Of a DNA stretch of 64,000 nucleotides, positions 24,948 through 33,396 are shown piece by piece (positions within the stretch are counted from its first letter, which is position 1; each line of letters opens with the position of its first letter). The stretch comes from an uncultured Pelagibacteraceae bacterium. GTDB lineage: Bacteria > Pseudomonadota > Alphaproteobacteria > Pelagibacterales > Pelagibacteraceae. Position numbers and translations under genes: made by a program. The notes beneath the pieces are model-generated. The model was not told the origin of the DNA and made no database searches. It saw only the letters and a list, made by a program, of their open reading frames with translations. Location: NCBI GenBank assembly GCA_902557775.1, contig CACEBD010000001.1, forward strand, positions 62,001 through 126,000, in the 5' to 3' direction.

Positions 24948-26300
24948 TCATTTTAGTTGATTAAGCATTTCATCTGGGATCATCCCGGATGGAATTTTTT
25001 TTCCTTGAGACATTTTTTTCATCATGTCTGACATCATTTTAAATTGTTTTATTAGTTTATTAATTTTTGAAACATCTACACCTGCTCCTTTAGAAATTCT
25101 TTTCCGTCTTGATCCACTAATAATTTTTGGATTTTCTCTTTCATTTTTAGTCATTGATAAAATGATTGCCTCATTCTCTACTAACATTTTTTCATCTATA
25201 TTTGCTTGATCCATTTTTGCTTTCATTTTATTCACACCAGGCAACATAGACATAACTCCTTGCATGCCGCCCATCTTTTTCATTTGCCTTAGTTGTGAAA
25301 GATATGAGTCCATTGTGAAAATTCCTTTTTTTAATTCGTCCTCTGTTTCTTTAATTTTTTCTTCACTTAAATCTTGTTGGGCTTTCTCTACTAGGGTTAC
25401 TACATCACCCATTCCTAATATTCTATTGGCTAATCGATCTGGATGGAAAAGTTCAAGATCAGTAATTTTTTCTCCAACACCAATATATTTAATTGGTTTA
25501 CCTGTTACATGTTTCATGCTTAATGCTGCACCACCTCGCGCATCACCATCAACTCTTGTGAGAATGATTCCAGAAAGATTAACAGTGGTGTCAAATTCCT
25601 TTGCTACATTTACAGCTATTTGTCCTGTTAATGCATCGGCTACCAAAATTGTTTCAGCTGGGTTTGTAATGTCTTTAATTTGCTTAATCTCAGACATCAT
25701 TGGTAGATCTATCTGAGTTCTTCCTGCAGTATCAAATATAATTACATCTGAGCCATTGAGGTTGGCTGCATTTAATGCTCTCTTAGTAATGTCTATTGGT
25801 TGTTGCTTTTCAACTATAGGCAAACATTGAATTCCATTTGCTTCAGCAAGTAATTTAAGTTGTTCTTGAGCGGCTGGTCTGTAAACGTCTAAACTAACTA
25901 ACATTACTTTTTTTTTATAATTTTTTTCTATATTTTTTGCTAACTTTGCTGCCGAAGTTGTTTTACCTGAACCCTGTAATCCAACCAATAAAAGTGAAAC
26001 TGGTGTAACAGCTTTGAAGTTTAGCTCTTCATTTTTAGAACCTAAAATATTAACCAGTTCATCATAAACAATTTTAACTATCATCTGTCCAGCAGATGTT
26101 GATTTTATAATTTCTTTGCCTATTGCTTTTGGTTTAACGTTGGCTATAAATTCTTTAGTGACAGGAAGAGCCACATCAGCCTCTAATAAAGCTAATCGTA
26201 TCTCTTTTAAACCAGAGTCAACTTGCTCCTCGGTCAATGAGGGAGCGCTTTTCAATTTAGAAAAAATACTTTCTAATTTATTTGTTAAATTTTCAAACAT
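24948..26300 (-). CDS. ffh: Signal recognition particle protein Ffh
   Basis: Ffh is the SRP54 GTPase that binds signal sequences and the SRP RNA and docks with FtsY. The start used is the ATG at 26298-26300 (MFENLTNKLESIFSKL), giving 450 residues. An ATG six codons upstream falls in the structured leader and lacks family similarity. The N domain is followed by the G domain with GLQGSGKTT (107-115), DTAGRTQID and TRVDGDARGG, and then the methionine-rich M domain (SQLRQMKKMGGMQGVMSMLPG, and SGSRRKRISKGAGV for RNA binding). It leads the translation cluster and is preceded by a structured RNA leader. Confidence 0.97.
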   Translation of the reverse strand: MFENLTNKLESIFSKLKSAPSLTEEQVDSGLKEIRLALLEADVALPVTKEFIANVKPKAIGKEIIKSTSAGQMIVKIVYDELVNILGSKNEELNFKAVTPVSLLLVGLQGSGKTTSAAKLAKNIEKNYKKKVMLVSLDVYRPAAQEQLKLLAEANGIQCLPIVEKQQPIDITKRALNAANLNGSDVIIFDTAGRTQIDLPMMSEIKQIKDITNPAETILVADALTGQIAVNVAKEFDTTVNLSGIILTRVDGDARGGAALSMKHVTGKPIKYIGVGEKITDLELFHPDRLANRILGMGDVVTLVEKAQQDLSEEKIKETEDELKKGIFTMDSYLSQLRQMKKMGGMQGVMSMLPGVNKMKAKMDQANIDEKMLVENEAIILSMTKNERENPKIISGSRRKRISKGAGVDVSKINKLIKQFKMMSDMMKKMSQGKKIPSGMIPDEMLNQLK

Positions 26301-26420
26301 TTTTATTACGTCCAACACCTATCGCACTAGTGGGCGAACCTTCGCTGACTAGTGTCGACACTCTTGTTTTCAAGAGCACCGCAAAAACATGTGTATTTGC
26401 GGAAAGTTTGTGGAAACTAC
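26301..26420 (-). ncRNA. Structured 5' leader RNA of ffh (ffh-motif candidate)
   Basis: This stretch between ffh and dapF is visibly richer in G and C than its surroundings and packed with hairpins. Stems on the plus-strand coordinates are 26325-26331 with 26348-26354 (7 bp), nested 26334-26337 with 26342-26345, 26361-26366 with 26371-26376 (6 bp, 4-base loop), 26379-26385 with 26396-26402 (7 bp), and 26405-26409 with 26414-26418. A cis-regulatory RNA motif upstream of ffh has been described in Pelagibacter by comparative genomics, and position and character fit it. Autoregulation by SRP components is inference. It lacks the GGAA-loop core expected of 4.5S RNA. Confidence 0.65.
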
Positions 26421-26448
26421 AATTTGGGGTTTTAAAAGTCAATGAATA

Positions 26449-26454
26449 ATTATA
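26449..26454 (-). promoter_or_regulatory. Candidate -10 box for the ffh leader transcript
   Basis: A perfect TATAAT is read on the minus strand here, a few bases upstream of the first hairpins, which would start the transcript near 26442. No convincing -35 box is seen, and the matching stretch overlaps the first codons region of divergent dapF, so this is only a candidate. Confidence 0.35.
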
Positions 26455-26464
26455 CTAATCAATT

Positions 26465-27283
26465 ATGGCAAAGATTAACGCATATAAAATGGATGGATTG
26501 GGTAATGATTTCATTATTATCGATAGAAGATCAAATCCTATCAACTTAACCAAAGATAAAATTATTGAGTTAGGAAAAAGAAGCAATATTGGTTTTGATC
26601 AAATAATTTTCATAGAAAAAGAGAAAGAGAATTCTTTTCCAATAACAATTTTTAATTCTGACGGGGGTGAAGTAAGTGCTTGTGGAAACGGTTCAAGATG
26701 TGTTGCATATCTTTTGAGTAAAAATTTAAATGTTAACCAAATTAAACTAAAAACAAGTAATCGTAGTCTTAATGCTAAAATTGTTGGAAATTTAATGGTA
26801 GAGCTTGAAATGGGAAAACCTTTATTTGATTTTGAAGATATTCCGTTATCAAAAACAGTAAATCCTGCTGACGTCTCGCTAAATGTACAAGGCAAAAAAT
26901 TTACTGGTGGATTTTGTCTAAACGTAGGAAACCCCCACATAGTTTTTTTCGTAGATGATTGTTTTAAGTATAATTTGAAAGAGATAGGACCTTTAATTGA
27001 AAATCATGAATTATTTCCCGAAAAAACAAATGTAACATTTGCTCAAATTTTAGATAAAAGAAATATTTTAGTTAATGTTTGGGAAAGAGGTGCTGGGCTT
27101 ACTAAAGCATGTGGAACAGCAGCTTGTGCAACGGCCGTTGCTGGAAAAAACAACAAATTAGTAGAAAACAAAGTTGCTATTAAATTTAAAGAGGGGATCT
27201 TAAATATAGTTTTAGATGAAAAAAAAAATATATTTATGACTGGTCCAGTCTCAAAAATAAAGAATATAAAAGTAGAAATATAA
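26465..27283 (+). CDS. dapF: Diaminopimelate epimerase
   Basis: It converts LL- to meso-diaminopimelate for peptidoglycan and lysine. The protein has 272 residues. The two active-site cysteines are C73 (SACGNGSRC) and C216 (KACGTAACA). The N-terminal AYKMDGLGNDFIIID matches the family. It is divergent from ffh, with 164 bases between starts, and is followed by ftsY after 1 base. Very little sequence separates a possible -10 (TATACT, 26451-26456) from the ATG, so the message may be nearly leaderless. Confidence 0.97.
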   Translation: MAKINAYKMDGLGNDFIIIDRRSNPINLTKDKIIELGKRSNIGFDQIIFIEKEKENSFPITIFNSDGGEVSACGNGSRCVAYLLSKNLNVNQIKLKTSNRSLNAKIVGNLMVELEMGKPLFDFEDIPLSKTVNPADVSLNVQGKKFTGGFCLNVGNPHIVFFVDDCFKYNLKEIGPLIENHELFPEKTNVTFAQILDKRNILVNVWERGAGLTKACGTAACATAVAGKNNKLVENKVAIKFKEGILNIVLDEKKNIFMTGPVSKIKNIKVEI

Positions 27284-27284
27284 A

Positions 27285-28205
27285 ATGAGAATTTTTGATA
27301 AGTTTAAATCAGGGCTTGGGAAAAGTTCATCTAGCTTTTCAGATGGCTTTAAAAATATTTTTTCTAAAAAAAAGGTTGATTCCACCATTCTTGAAGAGTT
27401 TGAGGAATTAATCATTTCTTCTGATGCTGGTGTTGATGTAGCAAAAGAGCTTAGAAAAGATTTCGAAAACTTTAAGGTTGATAAAAAATTAGACGATCAC
27501 AAAGAAATTTTAAAACTCTTAGCTGATAAGTTAGCGATAAATCTCCAAAAGTACGAAAAAGATTTAAGCCTAATGGGGAATGCAAAATCTGCTGTAATTG
27601 TTGTATCTGGTGTGAACGGCGTTGGAAAAACAACAAGTATCGGAAAACTAGGAAAGTATTTTAAAGACAATAATAGATCCGTTGTCTTTGGTGCCGCAGA
27701 TACTTTTAGAGCAGCAGCTATAGATCAGCTTCAAGTTTGGGCTGCAAAAGTAAAAGTAGATATAATTAAGTCAGAAATAAATAGTGACCCGGCTTCTGTT
27801 GCTTTTAAAACTGCAGAATTTGCAAAAAAAAATGAAATTGATATCGCCTTAATAGACACGGCAGGAAGACTACAAAATAAAAAAAATCTAATGGAAGAAT
27901 ACAAAAAAATTATCAATGTCTTGAAAAAAATTGATGAGTCTTTTCCAAACGAAGTAATTCTAGTTCTTGATGCGACTACTGGTCAAAATGCACTGAATCA
28001 AGTTGAAGAATTTAGTAAAATACATAATCTTTCAGGCCTTATAATTACAAAACTTGATAGCACTGCAAAAGGTGGAGTAGTTTTAGCAATTTGTAAAAAA
28101 TATAATTTACCTATAGTTGCAATTGGAATGGGTGAAAAAGAAGATGACTTGCAACCCTTTAATGCTGAATATTTTTCAAAGGCTTTGTTAGGTATTGAAG
28201 CCTAA
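27285..28205 (+). CDS. ftsY: Signal recognition particle receptor FtsY
   Basis: FtsY is the membrane-associated GTPase receptor for SRP. The 306 residues give a compact NG-domain version; the long acidic A domain of E. coli is absent. G-domain motifs are GVNGVGKTTSIGKL (109-122), ADTFRAAAIDQL, DTAGRLQNK and ITKLDSTAKGG. It shares a two-gene plus-strand unit with dapF. Its 3' end overlaps the convergent hydrolase gene by 18 bases. ffh and ftsY are thus only a gene apart. Confidence 0.97.
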   Translation: MRIFDKFKSGLGKSSSSFSDGFKNIFSKKKVDSTILEEFEELIISSDAGVDVAKELRKDFENFKVDKKLDDHKEILKLLADKLAINLQKYEKDLSLMGNAKSAVIVVSGVNGVGKTTSIGKLGKYFKDNNRSVVFGAADTFRAAAIDQLQVWAAKVKVDIIKSEINSDPASVAFKTAEFAKKNEIDIALIDTAGRLQNKKNLMEEYKKIINVLKKIDESFPNEVILVLDATTGQNALNQVEEFSKIHNLSGLIITKLDSTAKGGVVLAICKKYNLPIVAIGMGEKEDDLQPFNAEYFSKALLGIEA

Positions 28206-28991
28206 AAACTTTCTTAAAGAATTCATCAATTGATCATTAAATTCCATCATATGATCATCGTTTTCAGAAAAGTAACTAAATTTTGGTTGATTAGCCTTGT
28301 CAAATAATTCTACACCCATTTTGAAAGGAACAACATCATCTTTCTTGCCATGCATGATTAAAATAGGAATATTGATATTTTTAATCTTTTTTGAAGAGTC
28401 GTATCTATCTTTAATCAATAAATCGATTGGTAAATAAGGATAATAAATTTTTGCTGCATCAGCAATTGATGTAAAAGGAGACTCTAAAATGACACCGGCA
28501 AAAGAATTGTCCTGGCCTAACTCTGTTGCAACGCCAGTTCCTAATGACTCCCCGTATAAAACTATATTTTTATTTTCAACCCCGTAATCATTTAACCACT
28601 GAACTGTTTTTTTTGCGTCTTGATAAAGATTTTTCTCAGTAGGCGCGCCTAGATTTCCACTAAACCCCCTCCAGGATATAATTAAAATGTTAATATCTAA
28701 CTTATTCAATTTATTTAATTTATGAATTCTATTCGATAAATCTCCAGCATTCCCGTGAAAAAACAAAATAGTTTTAAAATTTCTCAAATCTTTTTTGATA
28801 ATCCAGGACTTAAGTTTAATATTTTCATCAACATCTATAAATACTTCTTGATAATTAAAATTTATATTATCGCCTTGATAATTATTTTCACTCGGATGAT
28901 AAAGTAAGTTCCTTTGATAAAAATAAGTAAAAAGTAATATTATGACATAAGCTAAAAATATTGAAGATAAAGTTATGTATAAATATTTCAT
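28188..28991 (-). CDS. Membrane-anchored alpha/beta hydrolase (BEM46-like)
   Basis: This is an alpha/beta-fold hydrolase of 267 residues. Residues 1 to about 22 form a signal anchor, so the domain probably faces the periplasm. The oxyanion region ILFFHGNAGDLSNR precedes the nucleophile motif YGESLGTG (G-x-S-x-G). The acid residue is likely in MHGKKDDVVPF and the histidine in SENDDHMMEF. It resembles the BEM46/ABHD13-type family. The substrate is unknown; esterase or thioesterase activity is possible. It overlaps ftsY at the 3' end and the DMT permease gene by 4 bases. Confidence 0.8.
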   Translation of the reverse strand: MKYLYITLSSIFLAYVIILLFTYFYQRNLLYHPSENNYQGDNINFNYQEVFIDVDENIKLKSWIIKKDLRNFKTILFFHGNAGDLSNRIHKLNKLNKLDINILIISWRGFSGNLGAPTEKNLYQDAKKTVQWLNDYGVENKNIVLYGESLGTGVATELGQDNSFAGVILESPFTSIADAAKIYYPYLPIDLLIKDRYDSSKKIKNINIPILIMHGKKDDVVPFKMGVELFDKANQPKFSYFSENDDHMMEFNDQLMNSLRKFLGFNT

Positions 28992-29890
28992 AACTTTATT
29001 CCTCTCGCTAAATAAACTCCTAAAAAAACTAAAGCGCCACCAAAATAGTGAAAGTTAAGTAGCGGTTCTTTAAATATGATTATTCCGAATATAGCTCCGT
29101 AAACTGCAAATAAATATAGTCCAAAACCAGCAAGAGATGCGCCTAGATAACTTTGTAATCTAGTATGAAGTGAAAATGCTATGATGCTGGGTGAAATCGC
29201 TGCAAACAACACCCAAAATAAAAAACTCTCATTATAATTCGTTTTTACAAAATAAATATTTTCAATTAAAGCAAATGGCAGCAATGAGATAAAACCAAAC
29301 ATTGATATTAAAGTAAACCTCGCCATCAAACTAAATTTTGATCTCCAATTTAAAAGATAGATTGAATATAACGCCCATCCAGCAGCTGCTCCAAAAACCC
29401 AAAAATCACCAGATGTAAATGTAAAGTTTAATAGAAGATTAATATTTCCTTTTGAAATGATCACAAAAACTCCAAGTATACATACAATTAGTCCAATAAT
29501 TTTAAGTAGATTTGGTTTTTCATTAAACAGAAAGAAGGAGAGAAGAATAATAATAACCGGAGAAGAAGTATAAATTATTCCAATATTAGCCATAGTAGTT
29601 GTCATGCCTGCAATAAAAGGAAAGGCTCCACAAACTCCACATCCCATCGAACCAAGAAAAAAAAGCTTAAAAAACTCTTTTTTAAATTCTTTTTTTTTAC
29701 TAAATATCTCCTGATAAAAAAAAGGAGTTAAAATTAGGAAAACAGTGAGCCATCTCCAAAAAGCTAACGAAATAGGTGGAACAAATTCTACACCACCACG
29801 TGCGATAATCGTGTTTGTAGACATAAAGATCGGTTGAATAAAAAGTAAAATGTAGGGAAAATAATTATTTTTTGTCAATGAAGGCTTCAT
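28988..29890 (-). CDS. EamA/DMT-family permease
   Basis: This is a drug/metabolite transporter superfamily protein of 300 residues, with about ten hydrophobic segments in two EamA halves (first near ANIGIIYTSSPVIIILLSFF, second near SLAGFGLYLFAVYGAIFG). Such proteins export or import amino acids, nucleosides or other metabolites; no substrate can be assigned. It has a 4-base overlap with the downstream hydrolase, and its start lies within the end of the 59-residue ORF upstream. Confidence 0.85.
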   Translation of the reverse strand: MKPSLTKNNYFPYILLFIQPIFMSTNTIIARGGVEFVPPISLAFWRWLTVFLILTPFFYQEIFSKKKEFKKEFFKLFFLGSMGCGVCGAFPFIAGMTTTMANIGIIYTSSPVIIILLSFFLFNEKPNLLKIIGLIVCILGVFVIISKGNINLLLNFTFTSGDFWVFGAAAGWALYSIYLLNWRSKFSLMARFTLISMFGFISLLPFALIENIYFVKTNYNESFLFWVLFAAISPSIIAFSLHTRLQSYLGASLAGFGLYLFAVYGAIFGIIIFKEPLLNFHYFGGALVFLGVYLARGIKL

Positions 29891-30044
29891 AGAACATCAT
29901 TGCAATCACTATGCCCATTAAAATATAAACAGGAAGAACATCAAAAAAACCTATCATCATTGATCTAGTTAATGTTGTGGCTAAACCAATTAAAAAAAGG
30001 GTACAGAGCGCAACGCCAATTATTATTGTAATTTTATCCTTCAT
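29865..30044 (-). CDS. Hypothetical 59-residue membrane protein
   Basis: This is a short open frame starting at the ATG complementary to 30042-30044 and ending at 29865. It has two hydrophobic segments, about residues 5-25 (ITIIIGVALCTLFLIGLATT) and 36-52, separated by a short loop with one arginine, and a short charged C-terminus. It fills what would otherwise be a 143-base gap, overlapping the amidase stop by 11 bases and the permease start by 26, typical of this compact genome. A purine-rich GGAG lies about 13 bases upstream. No family is recognised; coding is supported by hydrophobicity and fit only. Confidence 0.55.
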   Translation of the reverse strand: MKDKITIIIGVALCTLFLIGLATTLTRSMMIGFFDVLPVYILMGIVIAMMFYEAFIDKK

Positions 30045-31368
30045 CTCTACAATTTTTCTCCAGCCAATTAGCTGTTCCTAAAAATCTTAAATCATCAAGC
30101 TTATCACCAATTAACTGAACACCTAATGGTAGGTCATTTTCTCCTGTAAGTAAAGGCAGTGAAATAGTTGGCAAACCAAGATAAGTCCATATTTTTTGAA
30201 AGTCTGCACTTCCAGTTGATTTCAATCCTTTATCAGCAACTCCGCTTGATGATGGAGTGATAATTCCGTGGTAATCTTCAAAAACTTCTTTATAGGACTC
30301 GTAACTTTGTTTCATAAAATCTGATGCATCTCCATATTCTTTTGCTGAGTACTTTAATCCTCTGAAGATGGCTTCTCTCATCTCTTTTGAGAGTTTTGTT
30401 TTATCTTTTTTGTAGTAAACTTGAAAATTATTTGCCATATCAACTTCGTGAATTATTTGATGATACTTTGGTATATCATCAAAGTAAGATGGTGTATCAA
30501 ATACCTCAATATTTTTTTTAAATGTTTTAATTAAAAATTCAAAAGCTTGCTGTGATTTTTTATTAATATTTTTCCAATTTTTTGTTTTATAAAAAATAAA
30601 TTTAGGATCAAAAACTGGTCCTTTCTCACATTCCTGAATCATATTGTCAGCAGCGAAATAAATTGTTGAGGGGTCATGTAAATCTTTTCTAATTAGTGAT
30701 TTAGCTAATAATGCAACATCTTTCACGCTTTTACCAAATACGCCCATTGTATCTAGTTTATCCGAAACTTTTAAAACACCGTTTCTAGAGATTAATCCAT
30801 ACGAGGGTTTATATCCAACTACACCACAATATGATGCTGGCCTGATTACTGATCCTCCAGTTTGAGAACCCACAGATAAAGGTGCCATATGAGCTGCAAC
30901 TGCTGCTGCTGATCCACTTGATGATCCCCCTGGTGTTCTTGAATAATCATGAGGATTTTTTGTTTTAGATGGATGTATATATGCAAGTTCACAAGTAACA
31001 GTTTTACCCATGATAATTGCTCCTGAATTTTTTAATAAGTTTACAATTTCCGAGTCTTGTGAATTGGACATTTTTTTTCTAAATACTGTCCCACATTCAG
31101 TTGGCATATCATACGTGCCTATAATATCCTTGATTGCAACTGGCATTCCGTGCAATGGTCCTAGAGGTTTTCCAGATTTTCTATAAGTGTCAGCTTCTTC
31201 AGCTTTTTCTAACAAAAGTTTTTTGTCTAAAAATTGCCAAGCCTGGACATCTTTTTCAAATTTTTTGATTCTCTCTAAATAAGCTTTGCAAAGATCTAAA
31301 GAAGAAATTTCACCAGAATGAAGTTTTTGAGATAAATCGTAAGCACTTAAAGATGTAACGTCTATCAT
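30034..31368 (-). CDS. Amidase (amidase-signature family)
   Basis: It hydrolyses an amide bond, releasing ammonia or an amine. The protein has 444 residues. The Ser-cisSer-Lys triad is visible as K80 (GMPVAIKD), S150 (TPGGSSSGS) and S173 (QTGGSVIRP). It is not obviously GatA: no gatB or gatC is adjacent and the C-terminal region is short. It follows dctM by 8 bases in the TRAP operon, so its substrate may be imported by that system or yield an organic acid. That link is inference. Confidence 0.88.
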   Translation of the reverse strand: MIDVTSLSAYDLSQKLHSGEISSLDLCKAYLERIKKFEKDVQAWQFLDKKLLLEKAEEADTYRKSGKPLGPLHGMPVAIKDIIGTYDMPTECGTVFRKKMSNSQDSEIVNLLKNSGAIIMGKTVTCELAYIHPSKTKNPHDYSRTPGGSSSGSAAAVAAHMAPLSVGSQTGGSVIRPASYCGVVGYKPSYGLISRNGVLKVSDKLDTMGVFGKSVKDVALLAKSLIRKDLHDPSTIYFAADNMIQECEKGPVFDPKFIFYKTKNWKNINKKSQQAFEFLIKTFKKNIEVFDTPSYFDDIPKYHQIIHEVDMANNFQVYYKKDKTKLSKEMREAIFRGLKYSAKEYGDASDFMKQSYESYKEVFEDYHGIITPSSSGVADKGLKSTGSADFQKIWTYLGLPTISLPLLTGENDLPLGVQLIGDKLDDLRFLGTANWLEKNCRDEG

Positions 31369-31376
31369 TTAAATTT

Positions 31377-32738
31377 TTAATTAGCGAATAATGTATCTGG
31401 CAACCAAAGAGCTATTCCTGGAAATAGATACATTAAAAACATGGCAAATATAACAATACCTAGGAAAGGCATAATACCTCTAAATATTTCCATTAACTCT
31501 ACATTTTTAGATTGGACACCTTTTAAATAGTAGGCGGACATTGCCATCGGCGGTGTTAAAAATGAAGTTTGTAAATTCAAAGCGATAAGCATTGCGAAAA
31601 AATAAGGATTTACCTCGAAGAAAGCTACTAAAGGTAAAAATATTGGAACAAATATAATTAAAATTTCCGTCCACTCCAGTGGCCAACCTAATAAGAAAAT
31701 AATTATTTGTGTGATTACTAAGAATTGCCATGGTTGTAAATTCATTGATTTAAAGAAATGCTCAAAAACTTCATGGCCACCTAAGTAAGAAAAAACAGAT
31801 GCGAAAGTCCAAGAGCCAATGAATAACCACATTATCATTGCGGTTGTCTTTGCTGTTAGAAATACAGACTCTTTAAAATTTTTCCATTTTAAAGTCTTAT
31901 AAAAATAAGAAAGCACTAAGGCACCAAAGGCACCAACTGCTGCAGCCTCAGCAGGTGTAGCAAGTCCTCCTAAAATAGTTCCTAATACTAATATTATTAA
32001 TGAGAAAAGCGGTAAGAATGAAACCATAACCTCTTTTAAAATTTCAGATCTTGGCGGAATATCCTCTTTTGGAGGTTTAGGCGCTATTGATGGATTAAAA
32101 TAAGCAAGTGTAACCGCATACATTATATAAAGACCAGCTAATAATAATCCTGGAAAAATTGCTGCTGCAAATAATCTTAAAGGTGATAGCTGAGCAATAA
32201 CTGAATAAACAATTAACATGATGCTTGGAGGAATCAAAATTCCTAAACATCCTCCGGAACAAATTACTCCTGAGGCAAATTTTTTATCGTATCCAGCCCT
32301 TATCATTGCAGGCCATGCAAGTAATCCCATTAGTGTAACAACAGCACCGATAATTCCTGTCGCTGTTGAAAATAAAGCGCAAGTTACAAGCGCGGCAACA
32401 GCCATAGAAGCAGGAAGTCTGTGAGAGGCTAATCTTATTGCAAAAAACAATCTAGAAACTATTCCAGCTCTTTCAACTAAGTAGCCCATAAATAAAAAGA
32501 GTGGAACGGCGGTTAAAACAGTGTTGTCCATAACTGTATAAGTGTTCTGAACAAATAATTGAAAAATCCTATTATCAAAAAGATGTTCCATTCTTGTAGG
32601 ATCGAAGTAAGCGTAATAGCCGAATCCAACTCCCATCGCCATTAATGTAAATGCAATTGGAAAACCTAGCAGTACAGCAAATAAGAAAATTGACATCATT
32701 AAAATTGCTATTTCGGGATTAGTTAAACTAAATAACAT
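31377..32738 (-). CDS. dctM: TRAP transporter large membrane subunit DctM
   Basis: This is the main transmembrane component of a TRAP transporter, driven by a sodium gradient. The protein has 453 residues and a dozen or more hydrophobic segments. DctM-type features include AVLLGFPIAFTLMAMGVG, CSGGCLGILIPPSIMLIVY and ATPAEAAAVGAFGALVLS. It overlaps dctQ by 11 bases (32728-32738). Confidence 0.95.
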   Translation of the reverse strand: MLFSLTNPEIAILMMSIFLFAVLLGFPIAFTLMAMGVGFGYYAYFDPTRMEHLFDNRIFQLFVQNTYTVMDNTVLTAVPLFLFMGYLVERAGIVSRLFFAIRLASHRLPASMAVAALVTCALFSTATGIIGAVVTLMGLLAWPAMIRAGYDKKFASGVICSGGCLGILIPPSIMLIVYSVIAQLSPLRLFAAAIFPGLLLAGLYIMYAVTLAYFNPSIAPKPPKEDIPPRSEILKEVMVSFLPLFSLIILVLGTILGGLATPAEAAAVGAFGALVLSYFYKTLKWKNFKESVFLTAKTTAMIMWLFIGSWTFASVFSYLGGHEVFEHFFKSMNLQPWQFLVITQIIIFLLGWPLEWTEILIIFVPIFLPLVAFFEVNPYFFAMLIALNLQTSFLTPPMAMSAYYLKGVQSKNVELMEIFRGIMPFLGIVIFAMFLMYLFPGIALWLPDTLFAN

Positions 32739-33312
32739 CTTTTTGATCCTCGTCTTGTGAAGTTCGCATTAACATTTTTTCTGTCTCCTCAGCTACTACC
32801 ATTCGAGCAGGCCAGTGACCGGTTTGAATACAAATAATTGCTCTACAAACTTCGCTGATACCCTGGATAACCAATAAAATTCCTGCTGCAGGAATCAAAG
32901 ATTTCGCCATATAAATTTGGATTTGAGCTGGGCTATTCCAGCTTGTTTCTTTTATCTTCCAAGCAAGCGAAGCATATTCATAACCATAAAAAGCTAAGGC
33001 AAGAACTCCAGGAAAGAAAAAAATAAAATATAAAATTAAATCTATGTAACCTTGTGTTCTTGGTTTAAAAAGTCTGTAAATTACATCACCTCTTACATGA
33101 GCTTCTGTAGATAAAGTGTATGCGCCTGCCATCATAAAAATTGCGCCATACATTTGTAAACTAAAATCGAAATTCCATAAGGTAGGAGCATTGAAAGCAT
33201 ATGCCATAACTACTTCATAACAAGTTCCTCCCATTAAGATTACGATGCACCAAGAAAATGCCTTCCCTACGGAAGTACTTAAAGTATCTGCAAAATGAAT
33301 AAATCCCCTCAT
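32728..33312 (-). CDS. dctQ: TRAP transporter small membrane subunit DctQ
   Basis: This is the small four-helix subunit of the TRAP complex. The protein has 194 residues with four hydrophobic stretches. Its family is recognisable from MMAGAYTLSTEAHVRGDVIY, the conserved loop after helix 2. It follows dctP after 84 bases that contain a terminator-like hairpin and overlaps dctM by 11 bases. Confidence 0.93.
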   Translation of the reverse strand: MRGFIHFADTLSTSVGKAFSWCIVILMGGTCYEVVMAYAFNAPTLWNFDFSLQMYGAIFMMAGAYTLSTEAHVRGDVIYRLFKPRTQGYIDLILYFIFFFPGVLALAFYGYEYASLAWKIKETSWNSPAQIQIYMAKSLIPAAGILLVIQGISEVCRAIICIQTGHWPARMVVAEETEKMLMRTSQDEDQKDVI

Positions 33313-33350
33313 GAAATTTTAAACTATTCTAATTTTTTTGTAATTTCCAT

Positions 33351-33382
33351 AAAAAAAGGGGACGCAAATACGCCCCCTTTTA
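33351..33382 (-). terminator. Rho-independent terminator-like hairpin between dctP and dctQ
   Basis: On the minus strand an 11-bp stem (AAAAGGGGGCG with CGTCCCCTTTT, one G-U pair) and a 6-base loop are followed by a run of seven T. It lies just after the dctP stop. A partial terminator here would make far more binding protein than membrane subunits, as is common in binding-protein transporters. Confidence 0.85.
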
Positions 33383-33396
33383 TGTTTAAAATATAA

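Noticed and set aside
26301-26318. Earlier ffh start six codons upstream
   Set aside because: The added residues fall in the structured leader and do not match Ffh N-termini, which begin near MFENL.
26301-26460. 4.5S/SRP RNA gene or a tRNA beside ffh
   Set aside because: No GGAA tetraloop core of SRP RNA and no cloverleaf or T-loop consensus; the hairpin series fits a leader better.
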